From an uncultured Flavobacteriaceae bacterium (lineage in GTDB: Bacteria > Bacteroidota > Bacteroidia > Flavobacteriales > Flavobacteriaceae): a stretch of 64,000 bases of DNA. The translations under genes were made by a program, and so were the position numbers. Location of the stretch: positions 372,001-436,000 of the forward strand of contig CALSUF010000002.1 of the NCBI GenBank assembly GCA_943789465.1. The letters run 5' to 3'. This document shows positions 42,575-51,767 of this stretch, in pieces. The notes under the pieces were generated by a model. The model ran no database searches. It was not told the origin of the DNA and worked only from the letters and a program-made list of their open reading frames with translations. How positions within the stretch are numbered: the first letter of the stretch is position 1; each line of letters starts with the position of its first letter.

Positions 42575-42648
42575 GGAAAAATAAATAAATCATTTCTAGA
42601 ACGATTATTAGAAGCGTTTATTTTGAACTGAGCCCAAATATTCAAAAA

Positions 42649-45102
42649 TTAAAGCGTTTTTGCGTTTTTTACTTTTTGATTTGTGATTGCAATATCGATG
42701 ACTTCACTCATTTCAGAAACAAAATGGAACGTTAAGCCTTTGAGATAAGCCTGATTGATATCTTCAATATCACTTTTATTTTCATTCGAAAGGATGATCT
42801 CTTTAATTTTTGCACGTTTAGCTGCCAAGATTTTCTCTTTAATTCCACCAACGGGGAGTACTTTACCACGCAAAGTAATTTCTCCTGTCATTGCTAAATT
42901 CTTTTTTATTTTTTTCTGTGTAAATAAGGAAACTAATGATGTTAACATTGTTATTCCAGCACTAGGACCATCTTTTGGAGTGGCACCTTCTGGGACATGA
43001 ATATGAACATTATAAGTGTCAAAAATATCAGATTTTAAACCATATACATCTGCATTTGCTTTGATGTATTCCATTGCTATGGTTGCCGATTCTTTCATTA
43101 CTTTCCCTAAATTTCCGGTGATATTTAAATTCCCCTTTCCTTTAGATAAAATAGATTCAATAAATAATATATCGCCTCCAACACGCGTCCATGCCAATCC
43201 AGTGACAACTCCTGCAACATCATTATTTTCATATTTGTCGCGCTCCAATTTTGGACTTCCCAGTACTTCGATGATTACTTCATTTGAAACCTTAACTTCA
43301 TAAGTTTCTTCCATCGCAATATTTTTGGCGGCATAACGCACCATTTTAGCGATTTGTTTTTCAAGTCCCCGAACACCTGATTCTCTTGTATAACCTTCCA
43401 CAATTTTTTCTAATTGAGGTTGTGCTATTTTGAGATCAGAACTTTTCATACCATGTTCTTTAATTTGCTTAGGTAATAAGTATTTTTTTCCAATTTGAAC
43501 TTTTTCTTCGATAGTATATCCATTCACATTAATGATTTCCATACGATCTAAAAGAGCCGGTTGAATTGTGTTTAAACTATTTGATGTAGCTACAAACATA
43601 ACTTTAGATAGGTCATAACCCATTTCTAAAAAGTTGTCATAGAACTCCGAATTTTGTTCGGGGTCTAAAACTTCTAACATTGCCGAAGAGGGGTCTCCCT
43701 GGTTAGAACTCGAAAGCTTATCTATTTCATCTAATACAAATACAGGGTTGGAAGTTCCTGCCTTTTTTAAACTTTGTAAAATTCGACCAGGCATAGCTCC
43801 AATATATGTTTTTCTATGACCTCTAATTTCAGCTTCATCTCTAAGTCCTCCTAAAGAAATTCGTACATATTCTCTTCCTAAAGCTTCAGCTATAGATTTC
43901 CCCAAAGATGTTTTCCCTACACCGGGTGGACCATACAAACAAAGAATTGGAGATTTCATATCTTTTCTAAGTTTTAAAACCGCTAAGTATTCAATAATTC
44001 GACGTTTGACTTCATCTAACCCAAAGTGGTCCCGATCCAATATTTTTTGAGCACGCTTCAAATCAAAATTATCTTTACTAAAGGATTCCCATGGTAAATC
44101 TAAAAATAAATCTAAATAGTTCCGTTGGATCGAATACTCAGCAACTTGTGGATTCATACGTTGCAACTTTCCGATTTCTTTATTAAAATGGCCTTCTACT
44201 TTAGCATTCCATTTCTTTTTAAGAGCCCGAGATTTCATCTCTTCGATCTCCTCTTCATAACTCACACCTCCTAATTCTTCTTGAATCGTTTTAATCTGCT
44301 GCTGTAAGAAATACTCACGCTGTTGCTGACTCATATCACTTTGCACTTTCGATTGGATGTCGTTTTTGAGTTCTAATCTTTGAAACTCAACATTCATATG
44401 CTTTAACGTTAACAAAGCACGTTCCTGAAGGTCGTGAACTTCCAATAATTTCTGTTTTTCCACAACAGATAAATTCATGTTTGAGGATACAAAATTGATT
44501 AAAAATGAGCTACTCTCTATGTTTTTAATTGCAAATGAGGCTTCACTTGGAATCGTTGGACTTTGCTTGATTATTTGAAGTGCAAGATCTTTAATCGATT
44601 CTATAATGGCGGGGAATTCAGTAGTACTGGAAGGAGTAACTTCTGGCACATCTTGAATCTTAGCAACCATATAAGGTGTTTCTGAAACCATTTCAGAAAT
44701 TTCGAAGCGCTTTTTACCCTGAATAATTACAGTTGTATTTCCGTCGGGCATTTTAAGCACTTTTAAAATACGGGCAACAGTTCCTGTAATATAAATATCA
44801 TTAATAGTGGGATCTTCTACAGTTTCATCTTTTTGAGAAACCACACCAATCACTTTTGAACCTGAATTGGCTTCATTAATTAACTGAATAGACTTGTCTC
44901 GCCCTGCTGTAATTGGAATAACTACACCTGGAAATAAAACGGTATTTCGTAAAGATAGAATCGGAACTGTTTCTGGTAATGATTCGTTTTTTATGGCTTC
45001 TTCATCTTCGGTTGTCATCAAAGGAATTAACTCTGAATTTTCGTCAAAGTCTTGTAATGACAAACTGTCAAGCATTGTAAATTTTGATTTGCTCATAGAC
45101 AT
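42649..45102 (-). CDS. lon: endopeptidase La (Lon)
   Basis: An 817-residue ATP-dependent serine protease of standard length that degrades damaged and regulatory proteins. The N-terminal substrate domain ([20 protein letters not shown] near residue 40) precedes a coiled-coil-like stretch, then the AAA+ core with Walker [13 protein letters not shown] and Walker [12 protein letters not shown], sensor arginine region [17 protein letters not shown], and the C-terminal protease domain with catalytic Ser714 in KDGPSAG and the catalytic Lys in [13 protein letters not shown]. It lies between porQ and the MFS transporter gene; the 154-base spacer upstream holds no convincing -7 element. Confidence 0.97.
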   Translation of the reverse strand: MSMSKSKFTMLDSLSLQDFDENSELIPLMTTEDEEAIKNESLPETVPILSLRNTVLFPGVVIPITAGRDKSIQLINEANSGSKVIGVVSQKDETVEDPTINDIYITGTVARILKVLKMPDGNTTVIIQGKKRFEISEMVSETPYMVAKIQDVPEVTPSSTTEFPAIIESIKDLALQIIKQSPTIPSEASFAIKNIESSSFLINFVSSNMNLSVVEKQKLLEVHDLQERALLTLKHMNVEFQRLELKNDIQSKVQSDMSQQQREYFLQQQIKTIQEELGGVSYEEEIEEMKSRALKKKWNAKVEGHFNKEIGKLQRMNPQVAEYSIQRNYLDLFLDLPWESFSKDNFDLKRAQKILDRDHFGLDEVKRRIIEYLAVLKLRKDMKSPILCLYGPPGVGKTSLGKSIAEALGREYVRISLGGLRDEAEIRGHRKTYIGAMPGRILQSLKKAGTSNPVFVLDEIDKLSSSNQGDPSSAMLEVLDPEQNSEFYDNFLEMGYDLSKVMFVATSNSLNTIQPALLDRMEIINVNGYTIEEKVQIGKKYLLPKQIKEHGMKSSDLKIAQPQLEKIVEGYTRESGVRGLEKQIAKMVRYAAKNIAMEETYEVKVSNEVIIEVLGSPKLERDKYENNDVAGVVTGLAWTRVGGDILFIESILSKGKGNLNITGNLGKVMKESATIAMEYIKANADVYGLKSDIFDTYNVHIHVPEGATPKDGPSAGITMLTSLVSLFTQKKIKKNLAMTGEITLRGKVLPVGGIKEKILAAKRAKIKEIILSNENKSDIEDINQAYLKGLTFHFVSEMSEVIDIAITNQKVKNAKTL

Positions 45103-45256
45103 ATTAGGTCATTCTGTCATAAAACAGAACTGATTTGATATTAATAGTTCTTTTAAAAATTAAGGTATCATCTTATAACAGAGTACAACCTTGTGGTTAT
45201 ACTGTCCAATGCTCAATTGTTATGCCAATTTAAGTTTTGACTAAATTAATAAGAGG

Positions 45257-46573
45257 TTATTTGACATATTCAGTAGCTTTGATTCTGTTTAAAATAAAAT
45301 ACGCTATTGCAAAAAAGAGTGCTAAAAAGAGTACCGAATATTGCATGGAATTGGTGAGATGAATTAGAAATCCGAATACAAACATCCCTAATACAATCGC
45401 TAATTTTTCTGTAACGTCATAAAAACTAAAATAAGTTGCATGGTCATGTGTGTCTGGTAACAGCTTAGAGTATGTAGAACGTCCAATCGATTGTGTCGCT
45501 CCCAAAACAAAACCTAACACAATACCCAAAGCATAAAAGTAATAATTGACATTCGCCTGACTCCTATCCAAAGAAAAGGCCAAAAAACAAACACCACCCC
45601 ATATGATAAGGGTTAGTTTTAAAGTTCTGATATTCCCAATTTTAGTGGATAGTCTTGAAAACAAATAAGCACCAAAAACAGCAACCAATTGTACTAATAT
45701 AATTGTGAAAATTAAATTTGAAGTTGGCAATCCAAGTTCTTTACTTCCAAAAATACCTGCCATCAATACGATGGTTTGAACACCAACACTGAAACAGAAA
45801 AAAGAAACTAAAAAATATTTAAGCTGCGGATAATTAACAAGTTCCTTGAATACAATTTTCAACTCTTTAAGTCCTTTCCAAATAAAATCTTTATCTGGTT
45901 TATGGTTATATATATTATTGGGTAGTTTACGATAAGTGAATTGAGCAAACCCAATCCACCAAACACCAACCAATAAAAATGTAATACGAGGAGCTAAGGT
46001 AGGGTCTGTAATACCAAACCACTCTGGTTTTTCTACCATAAAAAGACTAAAGACAAGTAATAATACCGAACCTAAATACCCAAAAATAAAGCCTTGCGCG
46101 CTGACTTTATCTTGCTGTTGTGGGTAAGCAACTTCAGGAAGATAGGCATTATAAAACACCAAACTACCCCAAAACCCAATACTTGCTAAAATGGTAAATG
46201 TGAGCGCCACCCACAAGGTTTGAGGACCTGTAAAAAAGAACAAACACATTACGGAGAGTGCTCCTAAGAGGCAAAAGAATTTCATGAATTTTAATTTATT
46301 ACCCATATAATCTGCAATTGCAGAAAGTATGGGAGAAATCCCCGCTACGATTAAAAATGAGAAAGAAAGTGTATAATCGTATAAAGTAGTGGGATTCCAG
46401 AGCATCCCTAAATAAGAAATGTCTCCAGTCTCATTTGCGAATGAACTTGTTAAACTGCTGTAATAAATTGGAAATACCGCAGTACTAATTACGAGTGGAT
46501 ATACGGAATTTGCCCAATCATAGAAAGCCCATGCTTTAGTAAGCTGTTTACTTCCTCTTTTGAATTTTTTCAT
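45257..46573 (-). CDS. MFS transporter (UMF1/Vps-Atg22-like family)
   Basis: A 438-residue membrane protein with about 12 hydrophobic segments. The N-terminus KQLTKAWAFYDWANSVYPLV is the UMF1 hallmark AFYDWANS, and segments such as GSLVFYNAYLPEVAYPQQQD and ALGIVLGFVLGATQSIGRST occur in the expected places. Substrates of bacterial members are not well defined; some are linked to amino acid or peptide uptake. A terminator-like hairpin (46579-46602) ends 5 bases before its start codon, so leader-mRNA control or an abutting terminator from the M48 gene is possible. Confidence 0.88.
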   Translation of the reverse strand: MKKFKRGSKQLTKAWAFYDWANSVYPLVISTAVFPIYYSSLTSSFANETGDISYLGMLWNPTTLYDYTLSFSFLIVAGISPILSAIADYMGNKLKFMKFFCLLGALSVMCLFFFTGPQTLWVALTFTILASIGFWGSLVFYNAYLPEVAYPQQQDKVSAQGFIFGYLGSVLLLVFSLFMVEKPEWFGITDPTLAPRITFLLVGVWWIGFAQFTYRKLPNNIYNHKPDKDFIWKGLKELKIVFKELVNYPQLKYFLVSFFCFSVGVQTIVLMAGIFGSKELGLPTSNLIFTIILVQLVAVFGAYLFSRLSTKIGNIRTLKLTLIIWGGVCFLAFSLDRSQANVNYYFYALGIVLGFVLGATQSIGRSTYSKLLPDTHDHATYFSFYDVTEKLAIVLGMFVFGFLIHLTNSMQYSVLFLALFFAIAYFILNRIKATEYVK

Positions 46574-46578
46574 AAAAA

Positions 46579-46602
46579 AGCTGATTAGTTGGTTAATCAG
46601 CT
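46579..46602 (-). terminator. terminator-like hairpin just upstream of the MFS start codon
   Basis: Minus strand: stem AGCTGATTA / TAATCAGCT (9 bp) with a 6-base loop, followed by six T before ATG (46573). It can end the M48 transcript, but its T-run reaches the MFS start codon and an AGGAG sits at the base of the stem, so it could also gate MFS translation. Confidence 0.6.
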
Positions 46603-46639
46603 CCTAAAATAACGATTTAATTCAACTATAAAGTCAACT

Positions 46640-47455
46640 TTACTTAAAAGATGTTACTCCAAATTTACGAGCCTCCTCTTTTGCCTTGGTTGACAACGCT
46701 CTTAAATTAGAAATTCTTGAATCATTTGACGGATGTGTACTTAAAAATTCAGGAGGGCTTTTACCGTCGCTATTTGCTTTCATTCGTTCCCATAATAAAG
46801 AAGCCTCATCCGGATTGTATCCCGCAATTGCTGTAAGAAATAAACCAATTTCATCTGCCTCCGTTTCATGTGAACGACTAAAAGGCAACATTCCTCCAAC
46901 AGATGATCCGACCGCAAAGGCTTGCATCCATATAGTTTGCTCTGATGCACTTTTGTTTTCGGTGGCAATTGCTACACCCACTCCTACCCCTTGTTGAATC
47001 ATTCCAGCACTCATGCGCTGCTGACCGTGGTTAGCTAAGGCATGGGCAACTTCATGCCCCATAATAGCGGCAATACCAGCTTCATTTTTAGCAATTGGTA
47101 AAATTCCTGTATAAAACACTATTTTACCTCCTGGCATGCACCATGCATTCACTAACTTATCATCCACTAAATTGTATTCCCATTTATAATCTTTTAAATA
47201 CCCTTGATGATTATTAGCATCTAACCAACGTTCTGCAGCTACCGAAATTCGTTGACCAACTCTAGTAATCATTTCCGCTTCTGAAGTACCTTTAATAACT
47301 TTATTTTCTGAAAGGAATTTATCATATTCTGCAAAAGACATCGGTAATAACTGTGAGTTTGGCATAAAAGCCATAGTTTTTTTTCCAGTAAAAGGGTTGC
47401 TTGCACAAGACAAACTCAGTACAGTTATTATAAGCGTAAAAAGCTGATTTTTCAT
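46640..47455 (-). CDS. M48-family zinc metallopeptidase lipoprotein
   Basis: A 271-residue exported peptidase. The N-terminus MKNQLFTLIITVLSLSCASN is a lipoprotein signal (lipobox LSLSC, Cys17). The zinc motif HEVAH is in IMGHEVAHALANHGQQRM (about 129-146), and the third ligand in RSHETEADEIGL. PFSRSHETEAD and SLLWERMKANSDGKSPPEFL are typical of Bacteroidetes members. It resembles BepA/LoiP-like quality-control peptidases that act on misfolded outer-membrane proteins; specific substrates unknown. It is divergent from the msrB pair at 47588. Confidence 0.92.
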   Translation of the reverse strand: MKNQLFTLIITVLSLSCASNPFTGKKTMAFMPNSQLLPMSFAEYDKFLSENKVIKGTSEAEMITRVGQRISVAAERWLDANNHQGYLKDYKWEYNLVDDKLVNAWCMPGGKIVFYTGILPIAKNEAGIAAIMGHEVAHALANHGQQRMSAGMIQQGVGVGVAIATENKSASEQTIWMQAFAVGSSVGGMLPFSRSHETEADEIGLFLTAIAGYNPDEASLLWERMKANSDGKSPPEFLSTHPSNDSRISNLRALSTKAKEEARKFGVTSFK

Positions 47456-47525
47456 TGTGTTTATTTTAAAGTTTATAATAACTAAAATCGTTTTATGAAT
47501 TAGACACCGAAGTAAACTAAAGTCA

Positions 47526-47533
47526 CAAATTTA
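47526..47533 (-). promoter_or_regulatory. putative -7 promoter element (TAAATTTG) for the M48 gene
   Basis: Minus-strand TAAATTTG matches the consensus, about 70 bases before the M48 start codon in the 132-base gap to the divergent msrB pair. Confidence 0.4.
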
Positions 47534-47587
47534 TGTGAAAAAAAAGTGACAAATTGAATAAATACTTACTTTTAAAAAAATATTTTT

Positions 47588-48067
47588 ATGTATTTCAGAA
47601 AAATCATCTCAACTTTCATTTTCAGTCTTCTATTTTCTTGTCAAACAAATGCCCAAAAAAAGGAAGTTTTTTCAGTAGTAAAAACAAAGCAGGAGTGGAA
47701 AATGCAGCTTAATGAGCTTCAATATTATGTGCTCAGAGAAGCTGGTACCGAGCGTGCATTTTCAAGTCCTTTGAATAAAATTTATAAACCAGGGGTTTAT
47801 AGTTGTGCAGCTTGTAAAACACCACTATTTATGGGTAAAGACAAGTTTGACTCAGGTTCAGGATGGCCAAGTTTTGACAAAGAAATTAAAGGAAATGTAT
47901 CGTTTTCGGTAGATTATAATATTGGAATGGCTCGTACCGAAGAACATTGTGCAACCTGTGGAGGGCATCTTGGACATGTGTTTAATGATGGCCCCCGTAA
48001 AACAACTGGAAAACGGCATTGTATCAATGGTGCAGCCTTAACTTTTACACCATCAAAAAATGAATAA
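47588..48067 (+). CDS. msrB: peptide-methionine (R)-S-oxide reductase, exported
   Basis: A 159-residue MsrB with an export signal. The N-terminus MYFRKIISTFIFSLLFSC ends in a lipobox-like LFSC at Cys18, so it is probably a lipoprotein or periplasmic. The MsrB core starts QEWKMQLNELQYYVLREAGT, includes structural zinc cysteines CAAC and CATC, and the hallmark FDSGSGWPSFD. The catalytic cysteine is in RHCINGAAL (Cys145). It reduces the R epimer of methionine sulfoxide in envelope proteins. The gene overlaps a second msrB by 8 bases, giving an envelope/cytoplasm pair. Confidence 0.94.
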   Translation: MYFRKIISTFIFSLLFSCQTNAQKKEVFSVVKTKQEWKMQLNELQYYVLREAGTERAFSSPLNKIYKPGVYSCAACKTPLFMGKDKFDSGSGWPSFDKEIKGNVSFSVDYNIGMARTEEHCATCGGHLGHVFNDGPRKTTGKRHCINGAALTFTPSKNE

Positions 48068-48443
48068 ATCCGAAAAAGAATGGAAAAAAGAATTGACGGA
48101 AGATCAATACCGGATTCTTAGAAAAAAAGGCACTGAAATGCCACACTCAGGGACTTACAACCTTCATTTTGAAAAAGGCACTTATTGTTGTGCAGGATGT
48201 AATGAACCCCTATTTGAAAGTAGTACAAAATTTGATGCCCATTGTGGATGGCCTAGTTTTGATGAATCTATTAAAGGAAAAGTAGGCTATGTATCAGATA
48301 AAACCCTTGGTATGATTCGAACCGAAATTGTGTGTCAAAACTGTAACGGACACTTAGGTCATGTGTTTAATGACGGTCCAACCCAAACTGGTACACGCTA
48401 CTGTGTCAACTCTGTAAGTTTAGAGTTTAAAGAAAATAAATAA
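48060..48443 (+). CDS. msrB: peptide-methionine (R)-S-oxide reductase, cytoplasmic
   Basis: A 127-residue MsrB without a signal sequence. It begins MNKSEKEWKKELTEDQYRIL and carries zinc cysteines CAGC and CQNC, the FDAHCGWPSFDES hallmark, and the catalytic cysteine in RYCVNSVSL (Cys115). The length is close to that of stand-alone MsrB proteins. It starts inside the exported paralogue (8-base overlap), so the two are co-translated. Together they would repair oxidised methionine inside and outside the inner membrane. It precedes a DinB-like gene by 12 bases. Confidence 0.95.
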   Translation: MNKSEKEWKKELTEDQYRILRKKGTEMPHSGTYNLHFEKGTYCCAGCNEPLFESSTKFDAHCGWPSFDESIKGKVGYVSDKTLGMIRTEIVCQNCNGHLGHVFNDGPTQTGTRYCVNSVSLEFKENK

Positions 48444-48455
48444 AAATGACTTAGA

Positions 48456-49010
48456 ATGAAAGCTGCTTTTCTACAAAGTTTATCAAAAGAATTTAACTAT
48501 TATAAATTACTTGGTGAGAAGACCTTAGTTCAACTATCTGATAGTGAATTGAATTGGACTCCAAATGAAGCAAGTAACTCACCAGCTACGATTGTTAATC
48601 ATCTTTCGGGCAATATGCTATCGAGATGGACAAATATTTTCAATGAGGATGGCGAAAAGTCATGGAGAAATAGAGATCGAGAGTTCACACAAAAATCTGG
48701 TGACAAAAAAACTGTTTTAGCAAATTGGAATAAAGGATGGGATTGTTTTTTTAATACGTTTAGCCAATTAAACGAAACGGATCTAAGCACTATCATATAC
48801 ATAAGGAACCAAGGCCATACAGTTCAAGAGGCTTTAAACAGACAATTGGCACACTATGCCTATCATATTGGACAATTGGTTTTTATTGGAAAACTGATTA
48901 AAAATACAGACTGGCAATCTTTGTCAATTGGAATGGGAAAATCTAAAGAATATAATGACTCTAAATTCTCAACTAAAAAAAGCAAAACACATTTCACAGA
49001 AGACCTTTAA
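48456..49010 (+). CDS. DinB-fold protein (DUF1572-like)
   Basis: A 184-residue helical protein. NHLSGNMLSRWTNIFNEDGE (about 47-66) followed by KSWRNRDREF strongly resembles DUF1572, a branch of the DinB/YfiT-like superfamily, and the C-terminal NRQLAHYAYHIGQLVFIGKL supplies conserved His residues that would bind metal together with His48. Some relatives are bacillithiol-dependent transferases; the presence of bshB1 in this window makes a thiol-linked role possible, but this is inference. It sits at the end of the msrB cluster and ahead of lpdA by 57 bases. Confidence 0.8.
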   Translation: MKAAFLQSLSKEFNYYKLLGEKTLVQLSDSELNWTPNEASNSPATIVNHLSGNMLSRWTNIFNEDGEKSWRNRDREFTQKSGDKKTVLANWNKGWDCFFNTFSQLNETDLSTIIYIRNQGHTVQEALNRQLAHYAYHIGQLVFIGKLIKNTDWQSLSIGMGKSKEYNDSKFSTKKSKTHFTEDL

Positions 49011-49028
49011 TATTACGATTAGGTTTCG

Positions 49029-49036
49029 TAAATTTG
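49029..49036 (+). promoter_or_regulatory. putative -7 promoter element (TAAATTTG) for lpdA
   Basis: TAAATTTG followed by CGCTTTA; the stretch ATTTGCGCTTTA at 49032-49043 is identical to 32895-32906 before the E1 gene. The element lies 31 bases before the lpdA ATG. Confidence 0.55.
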
Positions 49037-49067
49037 CGCTTTAAAACCAATTCAAAATACTAATTTT

Positions 49068-50444
49068 ATGAGCAAATACGATGTTATTGTTTTAGGAAGC
49101 GGCCCAGGAGGTTATGTTACAGCTATTAGAGCTTCACAATTAGGCCTAAAAACTGCCGTTATTGAAAAGGAAAGCTTAGGAGGCGTATGCCTTAACTGGG
49201 GTTGTATTCCTACCAAAGCACTTTTAAAGTCTGCTCAAGTATTTGAATATTTGAAACATGCCGATGATTATGGACTAACTGTTAAAGAATTTGACAAGGA
49301 TTTTGATGCAGTTGTCAATCGCAGTAGAAACGTAGCTGACGGGATGAGTAAAGGAGTTCAGTTTTTGATGAAAAAAAATAAAATCGATATCATTTCAGGT
49401 TATGGCACATTAAAACCTGGCAAAAAAGTTGATGTTGATGGAACAGAATACAGTGCCGATCATATCATTATTGCAACGGGGGCACGCTCACGTGAATTAC
49501 CAAGTTTACCACAAGATGGTGAAAAAGTAATTGGCTACCGTAAAGCAATGACTTTAGAAAAACAACCAAAAAAATTAGTGATTGTAGGGTCTGGAGCCAT
49601 TGGAGTTGAGTTTGCTTACTTCTATAACTCCATGGGAACTGAAGTTACAATTGTAGAATATTTACCTCGAATTGTTCCAGTAGAAGATGCAGATGTTTCT
49701 AAACAATTGGAACGCTCTTTCAAGAAAAGTGGAATAAAAATTTTAACATCTACAGAAGTTACTTCTGTGGATACTTCAGGTGATGGAATCAAAGCTACGA
49801 TCAAAACCAAAAAAGGAGAAGAGGTTTTAGAGGCTGACATGGTATTATCTGCAGTAGGTATCAAAACTAACATAGAAAATATCGGGTTAGAAGATGTTGG
49901 AATTGTAACCGACAGAGATAAAATTTTAGTAAATGACTTTTACCAAACAAATATCCCTGGTTACTATGCGATTGGAGATGTGACTCCTGGTCCTGCTCTC
50001 GCCCACGTTGCATCTGCAGAAGGCATTTTATGCGTCGAAAAAATTGCTGGGCAGCATGTAGAAGCTATTGATTACGGAAACATTCCGGGATGTACCTATT
50101 GTACTCCAGAAATTGCGAGTGTTGGACTGACAGAAGCACAAGCAAAAGATAAAGGTATTGATATTAAAGTTGGTAAATTTCCTTTTTCTGCTTCAGGAAA
50201 AGCGAGTGCTGGCGGTCATAAAGATGGTTTTGTAAAAGTAATTTTTGATGCCAAATATGGCGAATGGTTAGGATGTCATATGATTGGCACAGGTGTTACC
50301 GATATGATAGCAGAAGCCGTCTTAGGCCGAAAACTTGAAACAACGGGGCATGAAGTCTTAAAAACGATTCACCCACACCCTACAATGAGTGAGGCTGTGA
50401 TGGAGGCTGTTGCAGATGCATATGACGAAGTGATTCATATATAA
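49068..50444 (+). CDS. lpdA: dihydrolipoyl dehydrogenase (E3)
   Basis: A 458-residue flavoprotein that reoxidises dihydrolipoamide in 2-oxoacid dehydrogenase and glycine cleavage complexes. The FAD motif VLGSGPGGYVTAIRASQLG (residues 8-26), the redox disulfide GGVCLNWGCIPTKALL (Cys41, Cys46), the NAD-binding GSGAIGVEFAYFYNSMGTEV and the C-terminal active-site His-Glu HPHPTMSEAVMEA are all present. Length is normal (about 460-475). A single gene followed by a terminator. Its promoter resembles that of the fused E1 gene 16 kb away (shared ATTTGCGCTTTA), fitting a common complex. Confidence 0.97.
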   Translation: MSKYDVIVLGSGPGGYVTAIRASQLGLKTAVIEKESLGGVCLNWGCIPTKALLKSAQVFEYLKHADDYGLTVKEFDKDFDAVVNRSRNVADGMSKGVQFLMKKNKIDIISGYGTLKPGKKVDVDGTEYSADHIIIATGARSRELPSLPQDGEKVIGYRKAMTLEKQPKKLVIVGSGAIGVEFAYFYNSMGTEVTIVEYLPRIVPVEDADVSKQLERSFKKSGIKILTSTEVTSVDTSGDGIKATIKTKKGEEVLEADMVLSAVGIKTNIENIGLEDVGIVTDRDKILVNDFYQTNIPGYYAIGDVTPGPALAHVASAEGILCVEKIAGQHVEAIDYGNIPGCTYCTPEIASVGLTEAQAKDKGIDIKVGKFPFSASGKASAGGHKDGFVKVIFDAKYGEWLGCHMIGTGVTDMIAEAVLGRKLETTGHEVLKTIHPHPTMSEAVMEAVADAYDEVIHI

Positions 50445-50464
50445 TCGATAAACAAATTTATATT

Positions 50465-50492
50465 AAAAGACGGTCCAAAGACCGTCTTTTTT
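50465..50492 (+). terminator. terminator after lpdA
   Basis: An 11-bp stem AAAAGACGGTC / GACCGTCTTTT with loop CAAA and a T-run into 50492; its T-rich end touches the 3' end of the convergent aroQ gene. Confidence 0.9.
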
Positions 50493-50493
50493 G

Positions 50494-50910
50494 TTACATA
50501 AAACTTTGCAAGGCCAATTCGTAGCTTTGAAGTCCAAAACCAAGGATCACTCCTTTTGCGTTTGGTGATATATAAGATTGATGTCTAAACTCTTCTCTGG
50601 CAAACGTATTGGAAATATGCACTTCAATTACGGGAGATTCTATGGCTTTGATCGCATCGCCAATACCAACAGAAGTATGGGTATATGCTGCTGCATTTAA
50701 GATAATACCATCGTATGAAAATCCAACGTCTTGAAGTTTATCGATCAACTCCCCTTCAATATTGGATTGAAAATAGGTTAAATCAAATCCTTTGTACTTC
50801 TGTTTTAAATCTGTGAAAAAGTCATCAAATGATTCTGCTCCATAAATACTGGGTTCACGTTTTCCTAATAAATTTAAATTTGGACCGTTGATGATGATGA
50901 TTTTTTTCAT
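50494..50910 (-). CDS. aroQ: type II 3-dehydroquinate dehydratase
   Basis: A 138-residue shikimate-pathway enzyme. It begins IIINGPNLNLLGKREPSIYG, the family signature with the active-site loop arginine; the general base tyrosine lies in the IYG region and the substrate-binding HISNTFAREEFRHQSYIS is near residue 100. Length is typical (about 140-150). The protein is dodecameric in other bacteria. Convergent with lpdA; no other aro gene is nearby, a common scattered arrangement. Confidence 0.97.
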   Translation of the reverse strand: MKKIIIINGPNLNLLGKREPSIYGAESFDDFFTDLKQKYKGFDLTYFQSNIEGELIDKLQDVGFSYDGIILNAAAYTHTSVGIGDAIKAIESPVIEVHISNTFAREEFRHQSYISPNAKGVILGFGLQSYELALQSFM

Positions 50911-51029
50911 ATGTCTATATCTATTGTTTTGAAGATCACGTGCAGTTCGCTATTGGTCATTCAGAAAGATGATAATAATTTCAGTATGCTCGTTTCATGT
51001 GACAAAAATACAAAAGTTATGGTATAAAA

Positions 51030-51054
51030 AAAGAGGAAGCTTGGCTTCCTCTTT
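51030..51054 (-). terminator. terminator after the 175-residue outer-membrane protein gene
   Basis: An 11-bp stem AAAGAGGAAGC / GCTTCCTCTTT with loop TTG, A-rich on the left side (T-run on the minus strand). Confidence 0.85.
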
Positions 51055-51082
51055 AATTTAAAGTATTTGATACTATTTTTTG

Positions 51083-51610
51083 TTAAAACTTGTACTGAAC
51101 TCCTACTGACAATTTAAACATGTTTGAAGAATCTTCAGCATCTTCAATTTTGAAAGTAAAATAGTCTAAGTTAGCAGCCATACCCCAGTTTCCGCCAAGA
51201 GATAAATTGTAAGTCGTACCTAAAATCCAAGCAGATTCCACATCAAAATCAATATTATTTCCACCACCTTCAACTACTACTGAAGAAAAAGCATATTGAG
51301 GTTTGAAATCAAAGTTACCGTAAGAGATCATTGGACCTATAGCAAGATAACCAATCCCGTAAGTTACGTCGTCAATTTCTTTATCTGAATGACCAGTAGC
51401 TCCCCAGTTTACAGTTGCACCCCATGTTTCGTTAAAACGGTAACCTGCATTGATGAGACCTAAATCTAATCCTGTTTTAGCAGCATCCGCTAAATCACCC
51501 GTAGGCATTGCTAAACCAATAGATACTCCAACGTATCCTTTAGAATCTTGAGCAGTTATTGTGTTTGTTGAAAATAACGCTAGTACAGTAATTAATAATA
51601 ATTTTTTCAT
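51083..51610 (-). CDS. small outer-membrane beta-barrel protein
   Basis: A 175-residue exported protein. The signal peptide (1-21, KKLLLITVLALFSTNTITAQ) is followed by GYVGVSIGLAMPTGDLADAA, and the rest alternates hydrophobic and polar residues with glycines (GATVNWGATGHSDKEIDD, GGNWGMAANLDYFTF) ending in the typical terminal aromatic residue (GVQYKF). It fits a small eight-strand OmpX/OmpW-like barrel. Specific function unknown; it may have a structural or small-molecule passage role. Single gene with a promoter at 51645 and terminator at 51030. Confidence 0.8.
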   Translation of the reverse strand: MKKLLLITVLALFSTNTITAQDSKGYVGVSIGLAMPTGDLADAAKTGLDLGLINAGYRFNETWGATVNWGATGHSDKEIDDVTYGIGYLAIGPMISYGNFDFKPQYAFSSVVVEGGGNNIDFDVESAWILGTTYNLSLGGNWGMAANLDYFTFKIEDAEDSSNMFKLSVGVQYKF

Positions 51611-51644
51611 AATAGTTTAAGGTTTTTTATGATTAATAATTCGG

Positions 51645-51652
51645 CAAATATA
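51645..51652 (-). promoter_or_regulatory. putative -7 promoter element (TATATTTG) for the small outer-membrane protein
   Basis: Minus-strand TATATTTG, an exact consensus match 34 bases before the start codon at 51610. Confidence 0.5.
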
Positions 51653-51720
51653 GAAAAAAATAAATAAATAAAAATGTACAAAAACTGTTTAATCAATTGA
51701 ATATTAATGTTAAACAAAAA

Positions 51721-51745
51721 AAAAGGAGCCAATTGGCTCCTTTTT
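51721..51745 (-). terminator. terminator after the 330-residue porin gene
   Basis: A 10-bp stem AAAAGGAGCC / GGCTCCTTTT with loop AATT; an A-run precedes it, giving T on the minus strand. Confidence 0.88.
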
Positions 51746-51767
51746 AAATTTTATATCAACTCAATAC

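Noticed and set aside
46686-46997. 103-codon open frame on the plus strand inside the M48 gene
   Set aside because: It lies antisense to a conserved peptidase with a signal peptide and HExxH, and has no ribosome site or family likeness.
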